From Pedobacter sp. L105 (GTDB lineage: Bacteria > Bacteroidota > Bacteroidia > Sphingobacteriales > Sphingobacteriaceae): a stretch of 64,000 nt of DNA. Below are positions 42,549 through 52,020 of this stretch, piece after piece. The stretch is from positions 524,056 to 588,055 of the forward strand of contig NZ_LMUP01000004.1 in assembly GCF_009765875.1 (NCBI RefSeq). The letters run 5' to 3'. The notes under the pieces are model-generated. The model searched no databases. It had not been told where the DNA came from and saw only the letters and a list, made by a program, of their open reading frames with translations. Each line of letters opens with the position of its first letter. Positions within the stretch are counted from its first letter, which is position 1. The translations under genes and the position numbers were made by a program.

Positions 42549-43085
42549 CTAAAAGGATACTGTTTGCCTATCCTTGAGTGCAGGCTGTTCAAAATATTCT
42601 GAAAGCTCCAAAGAATAAATGACACTGGTGATCTTCCACTTCCCGTCTTTTTTGATCAGTGTTAGATATTTACCGCCCCAATTGGTCATTTTGTGATCTG
42701 CCCAGAAACTGTAATCCATCGTTACAGTTGCAACGGTTCCGTCTTCAACAATGCGGATATTGTCAAACTTATCTTCAGTTGAGACATACCGGAACAGAGA
42801 CCTGAAAAATCCTTTGTAAGTACTGGAAAAATAATTACTTCGCACTTTCGCTGCGCCCCTTTTTTCAAGTTCTTTTGCCTGAGACCTGTCTTTCAGTGCC
42901 GCGCACCAGGTAACTGTGCCGGAGTTGAAGAGATCATAAAATGTAGCAGAGTCTTTTTGAATGACGCTTCGGCTATAGCTATCGATGATGTTCCTGATCT
43001 CCTTTTTATGATCTGCAGCCTGCTGTGCACGCACCTGCTGCAGCGAGATCACTGAAATGAATAAAAGTAGTTTTGTAGTTTTCAT
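42549..43085 (-). CDS. Secreted NTF2-like (SnoaL-type) protein
   Basis: A 178-residue protein with a signal peptide ending near VRAQQ (about 22). The NTF2-like fold has the helix-plus-cone pattern DHKKEIRNIIDSYSRSVIQK, then FYDLFNSGTVTWCA, and strands VATVTMDYSFWADHK and LTLIKKDGKWKITSVIYS. NTF2-like domains bind small molecules or serve as small enzymes. It is followed six bases later by a tautomerase-like gene on the same strand, so they are an operon. Confidence 0.85.
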   Translation of the reverse strand: MKTTKLLLFISVISLQQVRAQQAADHKKEIRNIIDSYSRSVIQKDSATFYDLFNSGTVTWCAALKDRSQAKELEKRGAAKVRSNYFSSTYKGFFRSLFRYVSTEDKFDNIRIVEDGTVATVTMDYSFWADHKMTNWGGKYLTLIKKDGKWKITSVIYSLELSEYFEQPALKDRQTVSF

Positions 43086-43091
43086 GGCAGC

Positions 43092-43493
43092 TCACTTCTT
43101 CTGGTTATGGATATATTTATGTTCTATCGTTAATCCATTATATCCATACGCATCCGCTTTCATTTCCTGAATAGCCGTATAACTAACCGGATGGATCGTG
43201 CCGAGAATAGCAGCCAGGGATTTGTGTACGCTATCAATGTAATTTGCTTTATCGATCTTCAGATTAGTGGAATCTGATATTTTGATAGTCAAATGGAAAC
43301 TTTTTGTTTTTAATTCGGCCAGTGATTGGGAATCTACAAACCAGAGATGATCTGGCAGGAAGGATATGGTGACTACAGTAACCTCCGGTTTTTTTCCTAA
43401 AACGTCTTTTGTCAGACGGCCAATTTCTTTAGCCAATTTTTTAGCCAGGGCGGCATCTTCCTGGCCGCTTACCTTTAATTCAATGATGGGCAT
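43092..43493 (-). CDS. Tautomerase-superfamily protein
   Basis: A 133-residue protein from the ATG at 43493; starting there puts Pro directly after Met (MPIIELKV), the catalytic base of 4-oxalocrotonate tautomerase enzymes. Then KKLAKEIGRLTKDVL and a strand VTVVTISFLPDHLWF. It is longer than the roughly 62-residue 4-OT and may be a fused or MIF-like form. It probably isomerises a keto-enol substrate. It is downstream of the NTF2-like gene in one operon and upstream of a Crp regulator. Confidence 0.8.
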   Translation of the reverse strand: MPIIELKVSGQEDAALAKKLAKEIGRLTKDVLGKKPEVTVVTISFLPDHLWFVDSQSLAELKTKSFHLTIKISDSTNLKIDKANYIDSVHKSLAAILGTIHPVSYTAIQEMKADAYGYNGLTIEHKYIHNQKK

Positions 43494-43537
43494 ACTCAAT
43501 GGGTTTAATGATTGCGAAGTTCAATCTATTATTGCCC

Positions 43538-44113
43538 TTATTTATTGATGTATGTTAAGAGTTTTATGCGGCTCAGGGATTCGGGCTTGACGCCTAAGTA
43601 AGAGGCGATATGGTATTGTGATACCCGCTGTTCGATTCCAGGAAATATTTCAGAAAGACCGTCGAGTCTTTCAGCTGCCGAATACCTTAAAAAAGAAGTT
43701 TCCCGCTTGCATTTTCTGATGAAGAAGGAATCTGAGATGTATTTACCGAGTTTAAGAAAATTGCTGTCCTGAGCAACCAGATCATTGAGTTTATCAAAAC
43801 TGATATAATAAACCGTGCTGTTAGTTAGCGCTTGTATATTACAATTGGTGGGCAATCGTGTAAGAAAACTTGTGTAAGCGCTAACCGGATCATTGTCGAA
43901 ATAAAAATCGTTGTTAAACTCATCTTTGTCATTCATCACATAAGAACGAAGGGTTCCTGAAGCTACAAATCCGATAAAGTCACAAACTGAGCCCTCACGG
44001 ATTAAGTGCTCATTTTTCTTGATGTTCTTTGTCTTCAGCCGTGTACTGAACGCTTCGTAGTGACCGGTAGTCAGGCCCAATTTGTCAGTGAATAAAGCTA
44101 GCAATGATTCCAT
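43538..44113 (-). CDS. Crp/Fnr-family regulator
   Basis: A 191-residue protein with an N-terminal cNMP-binding-like beta-barrel (EHLIREGSVCDFIGFVASGT, about 35-55) and a C-terminal winged helix (ISQYHIASYLGVKPESLSRI, split by short steps). No Cys cluster for FeS or complete cAMP-binding pocket is evident, so it may not bind cAMP. It starts eight bases after the sialate esterase stop, so the pair is an operon. Members of this type control local operons in Bacteroidota. Confidence 0.85.
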   Translation of the reverse strand: MESLLALFTDKLGLTTGHYEAFSTRLKTKNIKKNEHLIREGSVCDFIGFVASGTLRSYVMNDKDEFNNDFYFDNDPVSAYTSFLTRLPTNCNIQALTNSTVYYISFDKLNDLVAQDSNFLKLGKYISDSFFIRKCKRETSFLRYSAAERLDGLSEIFPGIEQRVSQYHIASYLGVKPESLSRIKLLTYINK

Positions 44114-44121
44114 AAGGTTGT

Positions 44122-44964
44122 TTATAAATTATCAGCTAACTGCCGCTCAAGTTCATTAACTGAGATTTCGCCTCTCGCAAAACTGATTTCTGACAATGTC
44201 GCCTTTTCAGCATTTGTTAAGGGTCTGTCCTGAATGATATTGACCAGCTCCGTTTCATTATTAACCGGATCGGGAATGCTTTTCTTTTCCTGGAACGCTT
44301 CGAAATAACGGATACCGAATTTTCGCTGTGAAACTGCATCAAAATGAATGCAGTCGGCATTAGCCGTCAGGCCGGTTGCCGTTACGAAATAGCAATTCGG
44401 AGTTTCTCTGGCAAATCTTATCAATTCCTGATTGACCAGGTTATATTCTGCAAAATATTTGCCATACCGGCCACTGGGTAAATAATCCCCGAGACCGCCG
44501 GCAATAAAAGGAATATCAGGAGCATTCAGCTCTCTGCGAATGGAATCAACGATAACTCTCAATTTATCAAAATAAAGGTCGGAACGACCACCAAAGCTGT
44601 CATTTTCTCCCTGATGCCATAAAATTCCGCTCAGTATGCTTGTCCTTTGGGCAAGTTTCGCCTGAAATATTGCATTTTCAAAAAGCACCCCGTCTACAGC
44701 CCAGTCGTCAAGACTGGTTCCGCCATCGGCACAGGGGATTAATCCGATCTGCTCATTATCGTTTTTCAACCGCCAGGCTCCAGCAAAAGACGCAGCCAGT
44801 CCGACACCCGATACAGGCCTGTCTAAGTTGACCGGTTCCATCATTGTTTGCCAGCGTCCATTCACCTGCATTTTGATCTGCTCGTCATAAATTTGCTTAA
44901 CATCTTTCAAATATCCGCGGCCCGCCATATTTGACTGGCCTATCATTAAAAAGGAATTGATCAT
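44122..44964 (-). CDS. Sialate O-acetylesterase-like SGNH hydrolase
   Basis: A 280-residue cytoplasmic esterase without signal peptide. The nucleophilic Ser is in LMIGQSNMAGRG (about 10), the Asn/Gly oxyanion motif ILWHQGENDSFGG and the C-terminal DAVSQRKFGIRYFEAF (where the Asp-His pair is expected) fit the SGNH/DUF303 group. It deacetylates sialic acid or other acetylated sugars. The C-terminal 50 residues are an extra helical tail. It is first of a two-gene operon with a Crp-type regulator. Confidence 0.88.
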   Translation of the reverse strand: MINSFLMIGQSNMAGRGYLKDVKQIYDEQIKMQVNGRWQTMMEPVNLDRPVSGVGLAASFAGAWRLKNDNEQIGLIPCADGGTSLDDWAVDGVLFENAIFQAKLAQRTSILSGILWHQGENDSFGGRSDLYFDKLRVIVDSIRRELNAPDIPFIAGGLGDYLPSGRYGKYFAEYNLVNQELIRFARETPNCYFVTATGLTANADCIHFDAVSQRKFGIRYFEAFQEKKSIPDPVNNETELVNIIQDRPLTNAEKATLSEISFARGEISVNELERQLADNL

Positions 44965-45258
44965 ACTAAATATTAAAAAATCTCTTGAATTATATAAATC
45001 AAAATTGGTTAATCACTAATGCACTCCGCTCAAAAAAATCAAGATTTTAATAAAGGCTAACTCGGGCGAACAAGTATAATATAATTCTTGATTCCTATCT
45101 TAATCCAACATAAATGTACCAATTTACACTACAAAGGAATTAAAAAAAACTTTTATGTAATAAATAATTCTATATTTTATCTTTGACGCATTAAATGACC
45201 CATGTTAGGTTCAATCAATAACTAAATTTTAATCGTACTTGATTTTCAACCGTTCAAT

Positions 45259-46746
45259 ATGAAAAACTATCTTTTCACCTTGATTGCCTTAGCTGCATTT
45301 TTGTCCGGTAAGGTTCAGGCACAGGAGGCTCAGCTCAATTACGATCTCACCTGGAATGGCACATCATCTTATATAGATGTCAGATTAATTTATACACCCT
45401 CCACATCAGACAGCACAGCATTTACCTTTGGGAAACCAGGTTTCGGCGGACAAAGCAGTTTATTTTCGGTAGTGAGTAATTTAAAGGGAAGTGCAGGAGA
45501 TCAGTTAAAGATCGACAGTAACAGAAGCAGGGTAATTGTCATTCATAAAAAGAACGGTTTACACTACCTGACCTACCGGATCAACGGACGCGTTAATACC
45601 GACAATAAGGAAAAAGCCATTACGATGGAATTGTTCAGGCCGGTTATTACGCCAAATAATTTATACCTGACCCCAGCCGTCTTTATGATGAATCCCGAAC
45701 ATCATCTGGCGAAACAAACCGGCATATTATTGCATGGATTAAGTGCAGCCACACCGGTTTTCTTTTCATGGTCGCCAAAAGCTAAACCCGGCCAGATGTG
45801 CTTTATTCCCAAAGAGAAAAGTGGTCAGTTTCTGATCGCAGCAGGTAAAAACATCCAGATTGAAAATCTTAGTGTAGGAGGTGCCTCTTATTATAGTGTG
45901 ACCACTAAGGGAGATAGCTTAAACAACATCAGCGCTGAACTTGTGCCTTACTTCAGGCAATACTTTCCTTCCATTAAAAATTATTGGAAAGATGACGATC
46001 ATTCAGGTTACTTTTTATACCTGGCACAGCTGCAGTCAGCGCATAGACCTTTTGCCGGCGGGATTAATATCGGTGACGGTTTCATTATGAAATACTTTGG
46101 AAAGTTTGATACCTGGGACAAAGAGATCGTTGCGCACGAAACCTCACATACCTGGATCGGCAGCAAATTATTGCTTGACCAGAGCAAAGCTGACCATCAG
46201 TGGTTTGCAGAGGGTTTTAACGATTACGTTTGCCTTGCTAATCTCTACCATTCCGGGATCTTTACCCAGGATACCCTAATCAAGTTTTTTAATGATCGAA
46301 TCCTGAACCTACATTATAGCAGTAATATAAAAGCTGTGCCTAATGATTCTATTCCTCCAAATTTCTGGAAAGATCCGGCTTACAGAAAACTCCCCTATAG
46401 AAGGGGAGCTTTATATGCTTTTTATCTGGATAACCAGATACAATTAGCTTCTGGCGGCAAGTTTGCTTTGAGGGATATGCTGCTCCAATTATTGAAAAAA
46501 GTACAAGCCGCAAGAACTTCTGAAGGGTATAACCCGCTTACTCTTGAAGACTTTTATGCCGCAGCCGCAACCTATCTTCCCAAAGAAACTGTTCCCGCAC
46601 AGGTAGAACGGTACATGATCAGGGGCGAACCGATCAATTTTAAAGAAGTTAAATTGTGTCCTTTATTTAAATTTACTTTTAACGATGACGTGCCGGTCTT
46701 GAGCCTGTCAAATCAATATAAACTAAGTGATTTTTTCAGGTGGTAA
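45259..46746 (+). CDS. M1-like metallopeptidase (gluzincin), secreted
   Basis: A 495-residue protein with a signal peptide ending near VQAQ (about 21). The zinc motif is HETSH in VAHETSHTWIG (HExxH, about 293-297), with a downstream Glu in WFAEGFNDYV as the third ligand (about 319). The N-terminal half is beta-rich. No GXMEN-type aminopeptidase motif is present, so it resembles the Bacteroidota group close to M1/M61 rather than classical PepN. It probably cleaves peptides in the periplasm. It lacks nearby partners. Confidence 0.85.
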   Translation: MKNYLFTLIALAAFLSGKVQAQEAQLNYDLTWNGTSSYIDVRLIYTPSTSDSTAFTFGKPGFGGQSSLFSVVSNLKGSAGDQLKIDSNRSRVIVIHKKNGLHYLTYRINGRVNTDNKEKAITMELFRPVITPNNLYLTPAVFMMNPEHHLAKQTGILLHGLSAATPVFFSWSPKAKPGQMCFIPKEKSGQFLIAAGKNIQIENLSVGGASYYSVTTKGDSLNNISAELVPYFRQYFPSIKNYWKDDDHSGYFLYLAQLQSAHRPFAGGINIGDGFIMKYFGKFDTWDKEIVAHETSHTWIGSKLLLDQSKADHQWFAEGFNDYVCLANLYHSGIFTQDTLIKFFNDRILNLHYSSNIKAVPNDSIPPNFWKDPAYRKLPYRRGALYAFYLDNQIQLASGGKFALRDMLLQLLKKVQAARTSEGYNPLTLEDFYAAAATYLPKETVPAQVERYMIRGEPINFKEVKLCPLFKFTFNDDVPVLSLSNQYKLSDFFRW

Positions 46747-46797
46747 TCTGTTGATTACTTTCATGCGATTTTTGTTTTTAGGAAAATTCCAAGGTGT

Positions 46798-47766
46798 TTA
46801 CGACAGCTGTGGTAAATGAAGAACTGCCTTCCCGGTAAATTCACGGTCTATTAGTGCTTTGGCAACAGTTGCGATTTCCGTCCAATTTGCTTCTGCACCA
46901 ATATTTATTTTTAATTTACCTTGTTTCACCAAATTCAGCAAAAGCGCAAGATCGTCAGCCATTGATCCGGCAGCAGAAATCTCGTCAAATACGACCATTG
47001 ATCTCAAAGATGCACCCGGCGAGCTAAAGAATAATACGTTACTGTCAAAAGTTACAGATGAACTTTCAGAAGCACCGATAGTAATACATGTCCCATTTTT
47101 CTTAAGCATACCCAGGGCAGCTGATAAAGCCGCCCCACCTAAAGAATCAAGGATAAAATCAAAAGGACCGTATTGTTTTGCTTCATCGAGTGAATCTCCA
47201 ATGATAACGGCCCCTGTGCTTGCCCCTGCCACCAAGATCTTTTGATTTGCCTGCCTGATATGTGAATACACCACTGCACCAGCGGCAGATGCCAGCTGAA
47301 TGGCCATTTGACCCACTCCTCCGCTTGCTCCATTAATCAATACCTTTTTACCGAGAAGAAAACCGCCCTTACGTATGGCATGCAGTGCCGTTAAACCCGC
47401 CAGTGGAAGGCAAACCGCCTGTGCATTAGTAATCCCCTCCGGAATGACTGAAATTGAACTTAATGGAGCATGTACCCGCTCGCACCATGATCCGACTGCC
47501 AGCAGACCAACAACACGGGTTCCTATGGAAGGCGCACCTGCTACACCATTCGTATCTTCAACTATTCCCGAAAAATCCCAGCCAGGACGGGTTCCGGTTA
47601 CGCTGGTAGTTAATGCCCTCCTGGTTTCTCCACGGTTTAGTGAAATTGCAGTAACACGGATTGTAATCTCACCTTGCAAGGCAGGAACAAGATCAACAGT
47701 TCTAATGGCGAGACGGTGCTCATCAGACTCATTTACAGTAATAGCTTTTATTTGCGTTATAAGCAT
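46798..47766 (-). CDS. Zinc-type quinone oxidoreductase-like MDR dehydrogenase
   Basis: A 322-residue medium-chain dehydrogenase. The catalytic GroES-like domain (about 1-130) starts VDLVPALQGEITIRVTAISLNRGE; zinc ligands are not evident, so it is the non-zinc quinone-reductase group. The Rossmann domain has GASGGVGQMAIQLASAAGA (about 145-163). It reduces quinones or enones with NADPH. It is divergent from a Crp-type regulator, and the intergenic region (47767-47921) carries an AT-rich stretch without a clear palindrome. Confidence 0.9.
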   Translation of the reverse strand: MLITQIKAITVNESDEHRLAIRTVDLVPALQGEITIRVTAISLNRGETRRALTTSVTGTRPGWDFSGIVEDTNGVAGAPSIGTRVVGLLAVGSWCERVHAPLSSISVIPEGITNAQAVCLPLAGLTALHAIRKGGFLLGKKVLINGASGGVGQMAIQLASAAGAVVYSHIRQANQKILVAGASTGAVIIGDSLDEAKQYGPFDFILDSLGGAALSAALGMLKKNGTCITIGASESSSVTFDSNVLFFSSPGASLRSMVVFDEISAAGSMADDLALLLNLVKQGKLKINIGAEANWTEIATVAKALIDREFTGKAVLHLPQLS

Positions 47767-47921
47767 AATTGTCTTTTTTCTACGAAGGTGACCAATATCG
47801 GAACGTTATGCCAAGGAGATTTGACACCAGTTTTCGGTGATATTTATCACTGGTTTTTCAGGTTTTCGACCTACTATAGCCAGCGATATGTAAATTGATT
47901 TTTATAACTAAATTTGAAGAA

Positions 47922-48485
47922 ATGTTTGAAGTCTTTATAAACTATATTACCAACCAGATAAAGTTGACTGCTGACGAAATAGAAATGTTGCGAAAAGCGC
48001 ATATCTATAGAAAAATCAGGAAAAGGCAATTTGTTCTCCACGAGGGAGATGTTTGCAAATATAGTTGTTTTGTCTTGAAAGGCTGCCTTCGCTCTTATCG
48101 CATTAGTAACGATGGCAACGAACACATACTTCGCTTCGCGGTAGAAAACTGGTGGGTAAACGATAATGAAAGTTACAATACGGGCGAACCGGCAAAAAGT
48201 AACATTGATGCGCTTGAAGACACTGAAGTAATTTTGATATCAAAGGAAAACCTCGATCTGCTCTTAATAAAAATACCAAATTTACAGAAGCTTATTGATA
48301 AACTTCTTGCCAGAAGTTATGATGCCAGTCAACAAAGAATTTATTTAAATATAAGTTCCACAGCAGAAGAAAAATATCACCACTTCATTGAAACATACCC
48401 CACATTACTTGCCCGCTTACCATTAAGGACAATTGCTTCTTATCTTGGTGTTTCCCGCGAAACTTTAAGCAGAATCAGAAAATAA
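47922..48485 (+). CDS. Crp/Fnr-family regulator, second
   Basis: A 187-residue protein from the ATG at 47922; the upstream TTG is less likely. cNMP-binding-like region KRQFVLHEGDVCKYSCFVLKG at about 25-45 and a C-terminal winged helix (LRTIASYLGVSRETLSRI) at the end. It appears to control the divergent quinone-type oxidoreductase. No Cys set for an iron-sulfur cluster is seen beyond isolated residues. Confidence 0.87.
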   Translation: MFEVFINYITNQIKLTADEIEMLRKAHIYRKIRKRQFVLHEGDVCKYSCFVLKGCLRSYRISNDGNEHILRFAVENWWVNDNESYNTGEPAKSNIDALEDTEVILISKENLDLLLIKIPNLQKLIDKLLARSYDASQQRIYLNISSTAEEKYHHFIETYPTLLARLPLRTIASYLGVSRETLSRIRK

Positions 48486-48503
48486 CCCGCGATATTATAA
48501 CAA

Positions 48504-49151
48504 TTATACAATTCCATTTTTAACCGCAAACATCACCAGGCCTGCGGTATTGCGCACACCAATCTTTTCAATCAACCGCTGCCGGATACCTTCTACAGAA
48601 CGGGGACTCAGAAATATCTCTTTACCAATTTCAACCGCAGTTTTTTCATTGCATATCAATTTTAACACTTCCAGGTCGCGTTCCGTAAATTCTATTTGCT
48701 GATTGAAGGAAGGTTTTATATTTCCTTTGAGAACCAGCTTTTTCAATAAGGCCTTATTCACAATGTCATTAAAATAATAACCATTTCCATGCACGGTATG
48801 GATGGCTGCGCGTATTTCTTCGGGTTCGGTATTTTTTAATAAATACCCGTTCGCCCCGCTTTCCATCAGATGGATTATGAACTTATCATCATCGTACATC
48901 GTTACCGCTAACACCTTAATCGATTCAAATCTTTTTTTCACTTCCCGGGTTGCTTCTATACCATCCATAACGGGCATTTTCAGGTCCATCAGGATCACAT
49001 CCACGGGTTGTTTCTCCAGTCCGGCAATTAATTCTTCCCCATTTCCGGCTTCCAATACAACCTGCAGGTTCTTATCGGGTTTTAAACCAACCTTTAACCC
49101 TTCACGAAAGATGGCATAATCATCAGCTATGGCAATTTTTATCTTTTCCAT
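48504..49151 (-). CDS. NarL/FixJ-family response regulator
   Basis: A 215-residue regulator. The receiver domain has the acidic pair IADDYAIFREG, phospho-Asp in VILMDLKMPVMDG (about 56) and a Thr in AVTMYDDD; LuxR HTH: FTERDLEVLKLICNEKTAVEIGKEI, then SPRSVEGIRQRL. Its ATG shares bases with the kinase stop (TAATG), so the two are coupled. In this genus such NarL pairs often control local envelope or stress genes; the target is not evident. Confidence 0.94.
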   Translation of the reverse strand: MEKIKIAIADDYAIFREGLKVGLKPDKNLQVVLEAGNGEELIAGLEKQPVDVILMDLKMPVMDGIEATREVKKRFESIKVLAVTMYDDDKFIIHLMESGANGYLLKNTEPEEIRAAIHTVHGNGYYFNDIVNKALLKKLVLKGNIKPSFNQQIEFTERDLEVLKLICNEKTAVEIGKEIFLSPRSVEGIRQRLIEKIGVRNTAGLVMFAVKNGIV

Positions 49152-49954
49152 TACTCATTTATTATAGGAATGTTAATATCAATATGATAACCTTCTGCAT
49201 TCATAAAAAATTCAATATTTCCCTTTAACAGGTTAATCCTGTTTTGAATATTTTTAAGACCCAACCCTTCGTTTTTGTACCTCAGGTCTTCAAAATCGGG
49301 CTGCGTTAAGCCTTTTCCATTATGGGAAATAGTCAGTTTTAACAGGTGGTCTGAATAGACCGAGCCAATACGGATCTGATCTGCGCCGGCATGTTTTAAA
49401 ACATTGTTAAACAGCTCCTGGATAATCCGGTAAATGCTTACATCTTTCTGCGGTACCTGCGTATTGTAGCTATAATCCAGATCAGTCGTGATATTCATCA
49501 CCGAGCGCTGCGCAATTTTTTCTGTAAAATGTTTAATGGCTTCATTTAGTCCAAACTCCTGCAAAATATAAGAATGAAGCGCATGGGAAATACCTCTTAC
49601 TTTATTGATGGCATCTTCCAGTAGTTCATTGCCCTTTGTATATAACAATTGATTGTATTCGTCGGCCCCGCTTATTTTAAGGCTTCGGAAATGTAATTTT
49701 GAAGAGGATAATAAGGCCCCTACTTCATCGTGCAGCTCTTCCGCAATGCGATGACGTTCTGTTTCTTCACTACGTACAGCTGCTTCGATTAATTGATCGC
49801 GCTGCACCTCCTGCAGTACATTAAGGGATGTCTGATACTGCAGTTTTTTACGCTGTGTAAAAATAAAAATAAGCAGAATACTTATAAACAGCATTAACAT
49901 AGCGGCAATACCGCCAACTAATAAAAGCCGAATATCATTATTTGGCGGATTCAT
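49151..49954 (-). CDS. NarX-type sensor histidine kinase
   Basis: A 267-residue kinase from the ATG at 49954 (an earlier frame start lies inside the upstream gene). One transmembrane helix at about 8-30, then HisKA_3 with phospho-His in RHRIAEELHDEVGALLSSSK (about 74) and HATPase_c with RYKNEGLGLKNIQNRIN. It has no periplasmic sensor, so input probably comes from the membrane partner encoded upstream. It overlaps the membrane protein by 17 bases and the regulator by one base, all in one operon. Confidence 0.9.
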   Translation of the reverse strand: MNPPNNDIRLLLVGGIAAMLMLFISILLIFIFTQRKKLQYQTSLNVLQEVQRDQLIEAAVRSEETERHRIAEELHDEVGALLSSSKLHFRSLKISGADEYNQLLYTKGNELLEDAINKVRGISHALHSYILQEFGLNEAIKHFTEKIAQRSVMNITTDLDYSYNTQVPQKDVSIYRIIQELFNNVLKHAGADQIRIGSVYSDHLLKLTISHNGKGLTQPDFEDLRYKNEGLGLKNIQNRINLLKGNIEFFMNAEGYHIDINIPIINE

Positions 49955-50594
49955 AAAAGGCTTTAGATAAAAATAAATTAAATATGATGTATGAAATATT
50001 ATGAACATTCCACAGGCTAATGGCAAATTCCTGCAAACGAATAGTGAGTTCGTTGTATAGCAAAAAAATGAAAAAATTAATGGTCATGTATATACCCAAT
50101 CCGGTAACGATCCAAAAATCAGGTGTGAATATGTCCACTTCTACATTTTGTTTGATCTTAAACAGATAATATTGCAGGGTATAGAACAGCAGTATAAAAG
50201 CCTCTACAGCCAATAGCCTGCTGCTGAAGAACCGGTAATTGAAGAAATTTTCATACCATCCAAAGTTGACAATCAGAAAAACATCAAAAAACAATGGTAC
50301 GGCCTTTTTCACTTTTTCCAGAAAAGGTTGTTTCAAACTAATGAAAAAAGCGCTGAACAAAAAGAGCCGTACAATTGAGTGCAGATTATATAGATAGTTA
50401 TTTGAATTAAAAGCGACGGGGAACTGTGTCCTGAATTTCCAGGTAAAGTCTATTAACAGATTAATGAGCAATGCAATCCATACATAGTAAACAACCGGTT
50501 TATACAATAACGGCTGTTTACGGATAAAACCGATAGGAATCAGCAAAGCCCAAACTTCCGACCAGTCGAGCATTAATTGTATAAAATTACGCAT
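49938..50594 (-). CDS. Multi-pass membrane protein of a two-component operon
   Basis: A 218-residue protein with about six hydrophobic helices and little periplasmic loop, ending FLSKAFYESAK. I do not recognise a named family. Its last 17 bases overlap the kinase start, so expression is linked. It probably serves as the sensory or signal-transmitting partner for the single-helix kinase. This is inference from the operon alone. Confidence 0.75.
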   Translation of the reverse strand: MRNFIQLMLDWSEVWALLIPIGFIRKQPLLYKPVVYYVWIALLINLLIDFTWKFRTQFPVAFNSNNYLYNLHSIVRLFLFSAFFISLKQPFLEKVKKAVPLFFDVFLIVNFGWYENFFNYRFFSSRLLAVEAFILLFYTLQYYLFKIKQNVEVDIFTPDFWIVTGLGIYMTINFFIFLLYNELTIRLQEFAISLWNVHNISYIIFNLFLSKAFYESAK

Positions 50595-50598
50595 GCAT

Positions 50599-51075
50599 TT
50601 ATACCAGGTAAGGACTTGAAACGGTCATCGTTGCCGGTGGGGATGGATTGGTAGAATCGCCAGGAGTTTTTATTTCTCCTACTTCTGTTAATTTATGTGA
50701 GGCCAAATCGTAATAAACATGTTTATTGTCGTTTAAAACCGGAGTGAAAACCACGTAACCAACACCCCGGTTATTGGGATAATCAATCAGGTCTTTCACG
50801 GCTTCGATAGGAATAAAGTTGTTGCTCATGATAACAGGACCATTTACTTCCAGTACACTGTGGCCATGAGCAGCTAAAAGATTAATTTCAGCGCTGTAAC
50901 TAAGTACACCTCCATTATTGGTTCTTGCATAGGCGACAAGCTGTAACGGCAAGCCCGGCTCCGCAGAATAAAAAGAAAAAACGAAATAGTCGATTCCGTC
51001 ATTACTAAGTATCATGTTATTAATATCAGAAATCTGATACGCCAACTGATAAAATTTTAAAGGGTGGTTTTCCAT
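50599..51075 (-). CDS. Hypothetical protein of the NarL operon
   Basis: A 158-residue soluble protein with no signal peptide. It is probably beta-rich: VFSFYSAEPGLPLQLVAYAR, then GYVVFTPVLNDNKHVYYDL, with a Pro/Ser-rich tail (TNPSPPATMTVSSP). It lies four bases before the membrane-protein ATG on the same strand, so it is the first gene of the operon. I do not recognise a family. The start is the ATG at 51075. Confidence 0.7.
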   Translation of the reverse strand: MENHPLKFYQLAYQISDINNMILSNDGIDYFVFSFYSAEPGLPLQLVAYARTNNGGVLSYSAEINLLAAHGHSVLEVNGPVIMSNNFIPIEAVKDLIDYPNNRGVGYVVFTPVLNDNKHVYYDLASHKLTEVGEIKTPGDSTNPSPPATMTVSSPYLV

Positions 51076-51435
51076 GTTGATTACTTTAGGTGAATAAATA
51101 ATTTAGATACAGGATTTAAAACAATCCCTTCCTGGGGACATGTTCTATCACAAATATAAAGTCGGACGCAGAAATTTTTGTACGTAGAAATACGCATTTT
51201 ACATCATAAGTAGATATACATACACATAAAGTTACACAAAATTCAACAGGTTATTCTTCTGTCAGAATAAAGAAAAACTTAAACCAGACATTAATAACAA
51301 TGAGTTATAAAATTAAAAGAAGTATTAATACGCATCTTTTACAATGCGTACTAATGCGCTTATAAACAGACTACTATTGCCTTAATTTAGATCCACAGTC
51401 AATCTTATAATTTTAACGCCCTAAAAATAATTGAT
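51076..51435. other. Divergent intergenic region, nothing clear
   Basis: About 360 bp between the NarL operon and a GH18-like gene. It is AT-rich. I see no RNA gene, strong palindrome or reliable TAnnTTTG box. Confidence 0.5.
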
Positions 51436-52020
51436 ATGAATACCAATAAAATGTTCAACGGATACTGGATGAGCTATCAGCCTTCAGGAATTTTCCCCAG
51501 CGAGACACTGGGCGAAAACAACAAAGTGACCCTTTTTGTAGCTAACCCGACCAGGGAGGGAGCTATCAATATAAATTATTTGTATAAAGAATATACAAAA
51601 CAAAAGCAGATCAGATGGGCTAAACAATTGCAGAACCAGGGGACAGAGGTTTTGATGTGCCTGACAGATTCTCCTTCAGCACCCTGGAACGATGTCAACA
51701 TTCCCGCTTTCGTCAGGAATTTTAAGCGGGAGATCATAGATGGCGATTGGGGCCTTAACGGTGTTGATATCGACCTGGAATCAGGCATGAACGGGAATGT
51801 ATCCGCGTGCACTTTTATCAGGCTGATCAGGGAATTTCGCGCCGTACTTGGTCCTATCGATACCACTAACTCAAATGGCCGGTATGTTTCCCGGATCTCG
51901 GTAGCGGCCTACTGGCCAACACTTGATCAGTCTATACTGGAAAACGTGGGTAATGAGCTCGACTGGCAAAATACAATGGCTTATGGAGACGAGCTTAGCA
52001 GTTCCTGTTATGTCCAATAA
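51436..52020 (+). CDS. GH18-like glycosidase, short (probably C-terminally truncated)
   Basis: A 194-residue protein without a signal peptide. It starts with FNGYWMSYQPSG and contains the GH18 catalytic motif NGVDIDLES (DxxDxDxE; Glu at about 117), so the catalytic acid is present. GH18 enzymes hydrolyse chitin or N-glycans and are usually 300-400 residues as a full TIM barrel. This one ends after about five of eight strands (ISVAAYWP, then WQNTMAYGDEL), right at a decayed alpha/beta hydrolase on the other strand. Truncation by recombination is likely. Confidence 0.65.
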   Translation: MNTNKMFNGYWMSYQPSGIFPSETLGENNKVTLFVANPTREGAININYLYKEYTKQKQIRWAKQLQNQGTEVLMCLTDSPSAPWNDVNIPAFVRNFKREIIDGDWGLNGVDIDLESGMNGNVSACTFIRLIREFRAVLGPIDTTNSNGRYVSRISVAAYWPTLDQSILENVGNELDWQNTMAYGDELSSSCYVQ